Part shown: positions 14,425 to 21,207 of the stretch, one piece after another | Numbering within the stretch: position 1 is the stretch's first letter | Layout: each line of letters begins with the position of its first letter | Assembly: GCA_000431235.1 (NCBI GenBank) | Contig: HF988701.1 | Span: forward strand, 26,405 to 47,664 | Reading direction: 5' to 3' | Source: Coprobacillus sp. CAG:698 | GTDB lineage: Bacteria; Bacillota_I; Bacilli_A; ML615J-28; CAG-698 | DNA length: 21,260 nucleotides | Program-made: the position numbers and the translations under genes | The notes under the pieces: model-generated | Database searches by the model: none | Seen by the model: only the letters and a program-made list of their open reading frames with translations | What the model was told of the DNA's origin: nothing

Positions 14425-15519
14425 ATGAGAAAATTCGAATTTATTAAACCTCAAATTACAGTTGAGAATGGCAATGAGGGGAATACTTATGCAAAATTTG
14501 TAATCTCACCGCTAGAAAGAGGATTTGGGTTAACTCTTGGAAATGCTCTTCGTCGAGTTCTTCTATCTTCAATGCCTGGTGTTGCAATTGTAGCAATGAA
14601 TATTGAAGGTGTTGCACATGAGTTTATGGCTCTAGATAAAGTTAGAGAAGACGTAACAGGTATCGTATTAAATTTGAAAAAAGTTATATTTAAAATAGAT
14701 GATGAATTATTATATAAACCAATGCCAAAAGCACAAGAAGAAATTTATGAACTTAGCGTTTATAAAGAAGGCGAAGGTGTTGTAACAGCTGGTGACTTAG
14801 TCGATCATTCAAATTTACTAACTGTTGTTAACCCTGATCAAGTAATTGCTACTCTTTCAAAAGGTGCAAAATTTAAAGCTGTATTCTATGCTAAACGTGG
14901 TATCGGATATGTATGTGCTGATGAAAACAAAATCTATTGTCGTGATGATAACAATAATTTATATGTTGATAGAATTGCGATTGACTCAATTTATACACCT
15001 ATTACACGCGTAAACTATAACGTTGAAAAAACACGTTTAGATGAAGATGTATCTTTCGACAAGTTAACTATGGAAGTTTGGACAAACGATTCAATCAAAC
15101 CAACAGATGCTGTTTCACTCGCATCAAAATTCTTAATTGAACATTTCCAAATCTTTACTGAACTTAACCAAATGGTAAGTAAAGAAGATTACATGTATGA
15201 ACAAGAAGAAAAAGTTGTAAATAAAAAATACGAAACTAGAATTGAAGAACTTGACTTATCAGTTCGTTCATTCAATTGCTTGAAGAGAGCTGGCTTAAAT
15301 ACATTAGGCGACTTAACTCAAAAAACTGAAGAAGAAATGATGAGAGTTAGAAATCTAGGTCGTAAATCATTGAAAGAAGTAAGCATGAAACTTCATGAAA
15401 GAGGATTAAGCTTTAAACATCAATATGATGGAGATGGCGGCGTTGACATCTTTGATGATACTGACGATGCTGATGACTTTTATGATGATGATACTACAGA
15501 CGATGATGATATCGATTAA
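14425..15519 (+). CDS. rpoA: RNA polymerase alpha subunit with an Asp-rich C-terminal tail
   Basis: This encodes 364 residues; the family is usually 310-330. The ATG at 14425 is used: AAGGAGG at 14412-14418 leaves no spacing for the ATG at 14419 but 6 nt for this one. The N-domain has LERGFGLTLGNALRRVLLSS (30-49), the dimer and assembly core. The C-domain is near residues 270-331, with VRSFNCLKRAGLNTLGDL including the arginine matching E. coli R265 for UP-element contact, and NLGRKSLKEV. Residues 332-364 form an extra tail in which 17 of 33 residues are Asp. An insertion-like CRDDNNNLYV sits near residue 175. Confidence 0.97.
   Translation: MRKFEFIKPQITVENGNEGNTYAKFVISPLERGFGLTLGNALRRVLLSSMPGVAIVAMNIEGVAHEFMALDKVREDVTGIVLNLKKVIFKIDDELLYKPMPKAQEEIYELSVYKEGEGVVTAGDLVDHSNLLTVVNPDQVIATLSKGAKFKAVFYAKRGIGYVCADENKIYCRDDNNNLYVDRIAIDSIYTPITRVNYNVEKTRLDEDVSFDKLTMEVWTNDSIKPTDAVSLASKFLIEHFQIFTELNQMVSKEDYMYEQEEKVVNKKYETRIEELDLSVRSFNCLKRAGLNTLGDLTQKTEEEMMRVRNLGRKSLKEVSMKLHERGLSFKHQYDGDGGVDIFDDTDDADDFYDDDTTDDDDID
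15418..15516 (+). repeat. GAY-rich triplet tract encoding the acidic RpoA tail
   Basis: Runs of GAT and GAC codons separated by Thr, Ala, Phe and Tyr codons form a low-complexity segment. The mixed use of GAT and GAC argues against very recent slippage expansion. Confidence 0.7.
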
Positions 15520-15536
15520 TACACAGGAGGAAAAAA

Positions 15537-15908
15537 ATGTCATTAGGTTATCGTAAATTAGGTCGTAACTCTAGTCAAAGAAAAGCTCTTTTAAGAGATT
15601 TAATTACTGACCTTATTATAAATGAAAAGATTGAAACTACATTGTATAAGGCAAAAGAACTTCAAAGACTTGCTGATAAAATGATAACATTAGGCAAAAA
15701 AGGTGAAAATGACTTAGCTGCAATTCGCCAAGCTGCAAAAATGATTAGATTTGAAAAAGTAGATGAAGAAACTTATGCAATTCAAAAATTATTTAAGGAG
15801 TTAGCTCCTAAATATAAAGACCGTAATGGTGGTTATACAAGAGTTCTAAAAACTATGCCTAGACGTGGAGACAATGCTCCAATGGCAATCATTAGTTTTG
15901 TTGAATAG
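15537..15908 (+). CDS. rplQ: 50S ribosomal protein L17
   Basis: This encodes 123 residues. GYRKLGRNSSQRKALLRDLITDLIINEKIETTLYKAKELQRLADKMITLGKKG is the core, and GGYTRVLKTMPRRGDNAPMAIISFVE the end. CAGGAGG precedes the ATG. It is the last gene of the superoperon, directly before a terminator. In many Bacilli the next genes are ecfA1-ecfA2-ecfT; here they are missing. Confidence 0.99.
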   Translation: MSLGYRKLGRNSSQRKALLRDLITDLIINEKIETTLYKAKELQRLADKMITLGKKGENDLAAIRQAAKMIRFEKVDEETYAIQKLFKELAPKYKDRNGGYTRVLKTMPRRGDNAPMAIISFVE

Positions 15909-15919
15909 TTAACAAATAT

Positions 15920-15951
15920 CCCTGTATGAATATTCATATAGGGCTTTTTTT
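15920..15951 (+). terminator. terminator of the ribosomal superoperon
   Basis: CCCTGTATGAA (15920-15930) pairs with TTCATATAGGG (15933-15943) with one G-T wobble, followed by C and seven T. It lies 12 nt after the rplQ stop. Confidence 0.92.
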
Positions 15952-15971
15952 CATTCCTTTGCTTAAAACAA

Positions 15972-15984
15972 TTGTCAGTGACAA
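15972..15984. promoter_or_regulatory. palindrome TTGTCA-G-TGACAA, possible operator
   Basis: A perfect 6+6 inverted repeat about a central G, located 14 bp upstream of a TTGACA -35-like hexamer. Its 9-bp core TGTCAGTGA recurs at 16120-16128. The size fits a small dimeric repressor site, but no regulator is identified. Confidence 0.35.
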
Positions 15985-15997
15985 AATAAACTAAATG

Positions 15998-16030
15998 TTG
16001 ACAAATTGCGTCGGGGGAGGGGTGTATAAT
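15998..16030 (+). promoter_or_regulatory. candidate promoter with a 21-bp spacer
   Basis: Perfect TTGACA (15998-16003) and TATAAT (16025-16030) hexamers are separated by 21 bp containing a G-rich run (TCGGGGGAGGGG), rare in this AT-rich DNA. The spacing is longer than the 16-18 bp optimum and the 19-20 bp of MerR-type promoters. The predicted start is near 16037, next to a palindrome. Confidence 0.45.
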
Positions 16031-16039
16031 ATGCACAGA

Positions 16040-16056
16040 TCAAAATTTAATTTTGA
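16040..16056. repeat. 17-bp palindrome at the predicted transcription start
   Basis: TCAAAATT-T-AATTTTGA is a perfect 8+8 inverted repeat located just downstream of the TATAAT at 16025-16030 and before the AAAAGGAG ribosome binding site at 16057-16064. It may be a binding site or a weak RNA hairpin. Confidence 0.35.
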
Positions 16057-16072
16057 AAAGGAGTATAATTTT

Positions 16073-16325
16073 ATGAAATGACAAGATTTATTTAATTTTT
16101 TATTTTGACAGACATTTTATGTCAGTGATTTTATTTGTAGGCAGCACTAGTGTTGGTGGAAGAATTGGTTGCTCATATAGACATGATAGTGAGATCCTTT
16201 ATGATTACGAAAACAAAATCTCAAAATGGCAAACTTCACTTGGTGTTTATTCATCTACACCAAGAGGAACAATGAAACAAGGGTATATTCTTGAAATAGA
16301 ATACAATTGGATAGTTAAAGAGTAG
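16073..16325 (+). pseudogene. frameshifted small gene of unknown function
   Basis: AAAAGGAG and 9 nt later ATG (16073) look like a real start, yet the frame is ATG AAA TGA. The frame that stays open from 16077 to 16325 would be joined if one A of the AAA run at 16076-16078 were absent, giving about 83 residues starting MNDKIYLIFYF. The intact part (from ATG 16119, 68 residues) reads SVILFVGSTSVGGRIGCSYRHD then SKWQTSLGVYSSTPRGTMKQGYILEIEYNWIV, with a hydrophobic start and a beta-like end. ATG 16119 has no ribosome binding site. I do not recognise the family. A secreted or surface peptide is possible. The alternative is that the ATG/AAA/TGA is chance and the later ORF is expressed weakly. Confidence 0.45.
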
Positions 16326-16367
16326 TTTAACAAGTTTTATATTAATTATAGTTAATCAATAAGAAAA

Positions 16368-17097
16368 ATGTATAAATTATTAAAACAATCAAAAGATTTT
16401 GCTAATAATATTTATTATCAATCAGCGCTAAATAGTTCAAAAAAGAATAATGATAATGTCACTTACAATAAACTAAAAGCATTAATAAAAGAATGGATAA
16501 GTATGCAAAAAGATATTTCTAAAAAGAGATTAAGAGAATTTAAGTCTTTTTTCTTAATGTCATTAAAAATTTTATTATCTATAGTAATGATATTAATACC
16601 AATTATTCTATCATACATTGGCTATAATCATATATGTAAAGTAGATAATACTTTTACTCAAAGAAAAGTTTTAATTATTATTATTGTGGCTTATGGGAGT
16701 TAATATCTATATCAATAGTGATTGATTTTTTAAGGAAAGAAATTCTCTTTTTCCGTTTGGCAAACTATTTGATTTTTATTTTACTAACACTAATAATAGT
16801 ATTGTTTGCTAATTTTATTGCAAATAATCCTTTATTTCTATGTGTAGTTTTTCCTATACCAGTTATTGTTGTGATTATAATTAATTCTTATTTATGTTAT
16901 TTTAAAGACGAAGAAGGAGAGCGATATACGCTATTTTCTTGACATTCTTCTTCTTTTTCATTATAATTTCTGCAATTATAATTGGAACTAACTTGACTTC
17001 ACTTAGTGGCTGGTGGAATTTATTATATATATCTGAAATGGGCATGTGTTTCTCTATACTTTTTGCTATAGGTTGTAGCGAGTACTGTTGGTTCTAA
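16368..17097 (+). pseudogene. membrane protein gene broken by two frameshifts
   Basis: Three consecutive frames read as one hydrophobic protein of about 240 residues. The first frame (16368-16703) starts MYKLLKQSKDFANNIYYQSAL, then a charged helix and one membrane helix (LKILLSIVMILIPIILSYIGY), and fails after KVLIIIIVAYGS. A second frame continues with WELISISIVIDFLRKEIL and two helices up to the TGA at 16940. The third frame continues AIYAIFLTFFFFFIIISAIIIGT to GCSEYCWF and TAA at 17095. Both transitions fall near short repeats (ATT units near 16675-16687, GAA/GGA units near 16910-16919) and both go in the same direction. No ribosome binding site precedes the later pieces. I do not recognise the family; about five membrane helices can be counted. 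Confidence 0.6.
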
Positions 17098-17108
17098 TAG
17101 ATTATTAT

Positions 17109-17129
17109 AAAATCACATAAAGTGTTTTT
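17109..17129 (+). terminator. weak candidate terminator after the broken membrane gene
   Basis: AAAA-T-CAC and GTG-T-TTTT can pair around ATAAA with one T-T mismatch and a short T run. Only three G-C or C-G pairs support it. Confidence 0.3.
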
Positions 17130-17192
17130 CTTAATATTTATGGGAATTTTTATCTAATAAGTATATTTATAATCAATTTATACAAAAATTCC

Positions 17193-17221
17193 TTGAAAGA
17201 AAAGATAATAAGTTGTATAAT
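17193..17221 (+). promoter_or_regulatory. promoter of the pheST T-box unit
   Basis: TTGAAA (17193-17198) and perfect TATAAT (17216-17221) are 17 bp apart. The start is expected near 17228, so the whole T-box leader is transcribed. Confidence 0.8.
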
Positions 17222-17227
17222 AATAGT

Positions 17228-17460
17228 ATAAATAAATCGTTGACATTAGAGTAGTAATTATATTTGTCTTTGTAGAGAGCTTAGGTTTGGTGAAACTAAG
17301 TAAGAAAAATATTATGAATTCACTAATTGAGTTGCTTTAATAGAGCACGTTTCCTAGCGTTAATAGGTTATGAGTGTGTAATTAATAATATTATTAATTA
17401 TAAATTAAGGTGGTACCGCGATTATTCGTCCTTAGGATTTGTCCTAGGGCTTTTATTTTA
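17228..17460 (+). ncRNA. T-box riboswitch, tRNA-Phe (UUC) specific
   Basis: The invariant T-box AAGGTGGTACCGCG lies at 17407-17420, with TGGT ready to pair with the ACCA end of tRNA-Phe. Stem I carries the AGAGAGC ... GGTTTGGTGAAA motif (about 17273-17296). A GAATTCAC segment at about 17316-17323 supplies TTC (17319-17321) as specifier codon for Phe, which agrees with the downstream genes. Between them is a stem built from a perfect 22-bp palindrome (17379-17400). The element ends in a terminator (stem 17430-17437 with 17442-17449, then T-rich) that is alternative to the antiterminator. Uncharged tRNA-Phe should allow read-through into pheST. Confidence 0.95.
17430..17460 (+). terminator. regulated intrinsic terminator of the T-box leader
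   Basis: CCTTAGGA pairs with TCCTAGGG around TTTG, followed by CTTTTATTTT. Its 5' arm overlaps the CGTCC end of the antiterminator, so the two folds exclude each other. Confidence 0.9.
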
Positions 17461-17476
17461 CAAGGAGGAAAAAAAG

Positions 17477-18511
17477 ATGCTTAATGCAATACTTGAAAAG
17501 ATTGAAAAGTTACAAGAAAATGCTATTAAAAAGATTAAAGATAGCAAAAATGTTAATGAATTAAATGAGAGTAAAGCTGAATTCTTAGGTAAAAAGAGTC
17601 CTATATCTGAGATAATGTCAAAAATGAAAGAATTATCTGTTGATATGAAAAAGGATGTAGGTCAAAGAGTTAATGCTTTCAAACAGAAAGTTGAAGAAAC
17701 AGTTAATGCTAGATTAAATGAAATTAAAGAAGAAGAAGTAAACAAAAAACTAGCAAGCGAAGAAATTGATGTTACGTTACCTGGAAAAGAAATGCTTGAA
17801 GGTAGTATGCACGTATTATCTAAAACTGTTGAAGAGTTAGAGGATATCTTTATTGGGATGGGCTATGAAATTGCTGAAGGTCCAGAAATTGAAGAAGATT
17901 TATTTAACTTCGAAATGATGAATTTACCAAAAGATCATCCAGCACGTGATATGCAAGATACATTTTATATAACTCCTAACAATTTACTTCGTACACATAC
18001 TTCACCTGTTCAAGCACGTGTAATGCTTGAGAAAAAAGGTAAACCAGTAAAAGTTGTTTGTCCTGGAAAAGTATATAGACGTGATAATGATGATGCTACA
18101 CATTCACATCAATTTATGCAAATGGAAGGTCTAGTAGTTGATAAAAATATTACAATGTCTGATTTGAAAGGAACATTAACAGAAATATTTGATAAGATTT
18201 TAGGTAAAGGAACAAAAGTACGTTTCCGTCCATCATATTTCCCATTTACTGAACCAAGCGTTGAAGTAGATGTTACATGTTTTAAATGTGGAGGCAAAGG
18301 ATGCCCATTATGTAAAGGAAATGGTTGGATTGAAATATTAGGTGCTGGTATGGTTCATCCTAATGTATTAAAAATGGCAGGATATGATCCTGAAAAATAC
18401 CAAGGATTTGCTTTTGGTATAGGTATTGAAAGAATTACAATGTTGAAACTTGGAATTGATGATATTAGAAACTTCTATATCAATGATCCGCGTTTCACAA
18501 AGCAATTTTAG
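17477..18511 (+). CDS. pheS: phenylalanyl-tRNA synthetase alpha subunit
   Basis: This encodes 344 residues from the ATG at 17477, preceded by AAGGAGG at 17462-17468. A longer open frame back to 17327 runs through the T-box and is not coding. The N-terminal coiled-coil (about 1-90) binds tRNA. The class II catalytic core includes THTSPVQ (173-179), GKVYRRDNDDATHSHQFMQ (197-215) and motif 3 FGIGIERI (313-320). Cysteines 268, 271, 276 and 279 (CFKCGGKGCPLC) form a zinc-ribbon-like loop known in Bacilli enzymes. It forms an alpha2-beta2 enzyme with PheT that activates Phe and charges tRNA-Phe. Confidence 0.99.
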   Translation: MLNAILEKIEKLQENAIKKIKDSKNVNELNESKAEFLGKKSPISEIMSKMKELSVDMKKDVGQRVNAFKQKVEETVNARLNEIKEEEVNKKLASEEIDVTLPGKEMLEGSMHVLSKTVEELEDIFIGMGYEIAEGPEIEEDLFNFEMMNLPKDHPARDMQDTFYITPNNLLRTHTSPVQARVMLEKKGKPVKVVCPGKVYRRDNDDATHSHQFMQMEGLVVDKNITMSDLKGTLTEIFDKILGKGTKVRFRPSYFPFTEPSVEVDVTCFKCGGKGCPLCKGNGWIEILGAGMVHPNVLKMAGYDPEKYQGFAFGIGIERITMLKLGIDDIRNFYINDPRFTKQF

Positions 18512-18520
18512 GAGGCTACT

Positions 18521-20902
18521 ATGAGAGTAAAATTAAATTGGTTAAATGAATTAGTTGACTTAAGTGATTTAAGTACAAATGAAATAGTAAATAAATTAAG
18601 TTTATATTCTACAGAGATAGAATCTGTAGAGAGAGTCCTAAGTGGAAGCAATTTAGTAATAGGACATGTTCTTACATGTGTTAATCATCCTGACAGTGAT
18701 CACTTACATATCACAACAGTTGATGTAGGCACTGAAGTATTACAAATTGTCTGTGGAGCTCCAAACATAAAAGAAGGTTTATATGTAATCGTTGCTAAAG
18801 TTGGTGCTGAACTTCCAGGTGATTTCAAGATAAAGAAATCAAAAATTCGTGGCGTAGAATCATATGGTATGATTTGTTCACTAGAAGAATTAGGAATGGA
18901 GAAAAAATATGTACCAGCCGAATATAGTGATGGAATTTATTATTTCAAAAAAGATGTTGTACCAGGCTCTGACCCATTAAAAGAATTAGATCTTGATGAT
19001 GATGTTTTAGAATTAGGTTTAACTCCTAACAGAAGTGATATGTTAAGTATGTTAGGAGTTGGATATGAAGTTAGTGCCTGCTTTGATAGACCTTTAAAAT
19101 TACCAGAAGTTGAGTTAGAAGAAGCAAACGATAAGAATGATTTAAATGTAAGAATAGATACAGATAAATGCTTAACATATCATGCAAAGCTAATCAAAAA
19201 CATTAAAATAAGAAAATCACCTGACTGGCTAATTTCGCGTCTAATCGCTTTTGGCATTAGACCTATTAATAACGCAGTTGACATCACAAACTACATCCTA
19301 GCGCTATATGGACAGCCATTACACGCTTTTGACGCACAAAAGTTAGGAAAAACAATAGTTATAAGAAATGCTAAAGCAAATGAAGAAATTGTTACTCTAG
19401 ATGGAAATAAAAGAGTTCTAGAACAAGAAGATATAGTTATTACTGATGGCTTAAAACCAGTAGCAATTGCAGGTGTTATGGGTGGACTTGATACAGAAGT
19501 TGAAAACACTACTAAAGATATTGTCTTAGAAGTTGCCGTATTTGACCCTATTTCAATCAGAAAAACATACAAGCGTTTAGATTTACGTAGTGAAGCAGCA
19601 ATAAGATATGAAAAAGGTATAGACAGAAATCGTGTCCAACAAGCTTTAAAACATGCTTGCAAGTTATTCAAGGACTTATGTGACGCCGAAATTACTTCGG
19701 GTGATGTATATCAAGGAAGCGATGAAGAAAAAGAAGTTAAAATTGAATTTACAAGCCAATATATATCTAACTATTTAGGCATTACAATAACAAATGAAGA
19801 AATATTAAGTATATGCAAAAGACTTCAATTTGAAACAACTAAAACTAATGATGTAATTATAGTTACTGTACCATCAAGAAGAAAAGATGTATCTATTAAA
19901 GCTGATATGGTTGAGGAAATTGGTAGAATACATGGATATGAAAAACTACCAACTACACTTCCATATAGTTCTCTTGCTGGAAAATTAACTAACTATCAAA
20001 CAAGAAGAAAACAACTCAAACATAAATTATGTTCATTAGGATTAACAGAAAGCATTAATTATTCTCTAAGAGAAAATAATAATACATTTACATATCTATT
20101 CGATGAAGGAAAAGATGTTGAATTGATTTATCCAATAAGCAACGAAAGAAAAGTATTACGACGTTCTTTACTTCCAAGTCTATTAGAAAACGTAAGTTAC
20201 GTATTCAATAGAAAAATTAAAAATGCAGCTTTCTATGAAATTGGTAAAGTATATTATCAAAACGAAACCAGATATATTGAAGAAGAACATCTTGCAATTG
20301 CTTTATCAGGAGTTTTATCAAGTACACAATGGAAAGGAAGTGTTGAAGAAGCTGATTTCTTTACTTTAAAAGGAATAATTAATAGTGCAATGCAATCACT
20401 AGGAATTAATCTTGATTATGAAAAACTAGAAACAATTCCAGAAATGCATCCATTAAGAACTGCAAAACTAATTTCTGATGGCAAAGAAATAGGATTTATT
20501 GGAATGCTTCATCCAAAATACGCACAGGAACATGATTTGAAAAATGTTTATTGTTTGGAATTAAAATTGAAAGATATTTTAAATTATTGTGAGCCAATAA
20601 AACTATATACACCAGTGTCAAAAGTTCCTCAAGTAGAACGTGATCTTGCAATTGTTGTTAAGAAAGATGTTGCTAGTGGAGACATTATTAAAACAATAAA
20701 GAGTGTTGATAAAAAAATAATATCTGATGTTAAAGTATTTGACGTTTATGTTGGCGATAAAATTAAAGATGATGAAAAATCAATAGCTTTGAAAGTAATC
20801 TTCACTGCCAATGAAACTTTAACTGATGAAGTAATAAACTCTAAAGTAAATAAGATTCTAAAAGCAATAGAGAGAAATCACAATGGTTTTTTAAGAGCAT
20901 AA
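18521..20902 (+). CDS. pheT: phenylalanyl-tRNA synthetase beta subunit
   Basis: This encodes 793 residues, normal for a full-length beta chain. An EMAP-like tRNA-binding OB domain is at about 42-150 (HPDSDHLHITTVDVG, QIVCGAPN). The B3/B4 editing domain is near 200-390 (GIRPINNAVDITNYILALYGQPLHAFD, GVMGG, RSEAAIRYEKGID). B5 lies near 400-475, then an inactive synthetase-like core and the C-terminal ferredoxin-fold anticodon-binding domain (about 700-793, VSKVPQVERDLAIVV to IERNHNGFLRA). TAGGAGG overlaps the pheS stop. It edits Tyr mischarged to tRNA-Phe. Confidence 0.99.
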   Translation: MRVKLNWLNELVDLSDLSTNEIVNKLSLYSTEIESVERVLSGSNLVIGHVLTCVNHPDSDHLHITTVDVGTEVLQIVCGAPNIKEGLYVIVAKVGAELPGDFKIKKSKIRGVESYGMICSLEELGMEKKYVPAEYSDGIYYFKKDVVPGSDPLKELDLDDDVLELGLTPNRSDMLSMLGVGYEVSACFDRPLKLPEVELEEANDKNDLNVRIDTDKCLTYHAKLIKNIKIRKSPDWLISRLIAFGIRPINNAVDITNYILALYGQPLHAFDAQKLGKTIVIRNAKANEEIVTLDGNKRVLEQEDIVITDGLKPVAIAGVMGGLDTEVENTTKDIVLEVAVFDPISIRKTYKRLDLRSEAAIRYEKGIDRNRVQQALKHACKLFKDLCDAEITSGDVYQGSDEEKEVKIEFTSQYISNYLGITITNEEILSICKRLQFETTKTNDVIIVTVPSRRKDVSIKADMVEEIGRIHGYEKLPTTLPYSSLAGKLTNYQTRRKQLKHKLCSLGLTESINYSLRENNNTFTYLFDEGKDVELIYPISNERKVLRRSLLPSLLENVSYVFNRKIKNAAFYEIGKVYYQNETRYIEEEHLAIALSGVLSSTQWKGSVEEADFFTLKGIINSAMQSLGINLDYEKLETIPEMHPLRTAKLISDGKEIGFIGMLHPKYAQEHDLKNVYCLELKLKDILNYCEPIKLYTPVSKVPQVERDLAIVVKKDVASGDIIKTIKSVDKKIISDVKVFDVYVGDKIKDDEKSIALKVIFTANETLTDEVINSKVNKILKAIERNHNGFLRA

Positions 20903-20915
20903 AGAAATTTAAATT

Positions 20916-20951
20916 AATAAGTGTTACTTATATAGTAGCACTTATTTTTTA
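20916..20951 (+). terminator. pheST terminator
   Basis: AATAAGTGTTACT pairs with AGTAGCACTTATT (13 bp, one T-G wobble) around a five-base loop, followed by TTTTATAT. It is 13 nt after the pheT stop. Confidence 0.9.
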
Positions 20952-21069
20952 TATAATTTGAGATTAATATTTTTAACAATTTTAGAATGAAATAAAGTTT
21001 AACCATAAATTAAGCTTATATAAGAAATTCAAAACGACAATTTTCGACAAAACAAAAAAATAAAAACGT
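20952..21069. other. intergenic AT-rich stretch with no visible feature
   Basis: This is part of the roughly 305-base gap after pheT. Apart from the terminator and the promoter listed next to it, I see only A/T-rich sequence with two CGACAA copies near 21035 and 21045, too short to interpret. Confidence 0.5.
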
Positions 21070-21098
21070 TTGCATTTTTTACAATTTTATAATATAAT
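21070..21098 (+). promoter_or_regulatory. promoter of the gene at the right edge
   Basis: TTGCAT (21070-21075) and TATAAT (21093-21098) are 17 bp apart. A second TATAAT overlaps it at 21088-21093. The start is likely near 21105, giving a roughly 100-nt AT-rich leader without a visible riboswitch. Confidence 0.65.
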
Positions 21099-21207
21099 AT
21101 AAGTAAGTAAAGAAGAAATAAGCAAAAAATATATATTTATAAATAATAACATAATAGTTTTATATAAAAGCGTTAGTTCAAAATAATTGAAAGGAGAAAG
21201 GATTCAC

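Noticed and set aside
16073..16150. UGA read as Trp (Mycoplasma code) in the short gene
   Set aside because: Trp is TGG in all conserved genes and TGA never appears inside them.
16119..16325. Intact 68-residue gene from ATG 16119
   Set aside because: No ribosome binding site precedes that ATG; the better start is at 16073 in another frame. Kept only as part of a broken gene.
16901..16942. Programmed -1 frameshift at TTTAAAG
   Set aside because: The heptamer is in the wrong phase for the incoming frame (codons read TTT AAA GAC), and frame 1 still has a stop overlapping it, so the shift must be later.
17240..17264. TTGACA with TATATT as a pheST promoter
   Set aside because: Spacing is only 13 bp; TTGAAA-17-TATAAT just upstream is better, and this stretch belongs to stem I of the T-box.
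17327..17476. Longer open frame making PheS 50 residues longer
   Set aside because: It runs through the T-box, and the true start at 17477 has an AAGGAGG site and matches the family N-terminus.
19291..19671. Antisense frame of 126 codons inside pheT
   Set aside because: It lies opposite conserved editing-domain sequence and has no promoter or binding site.
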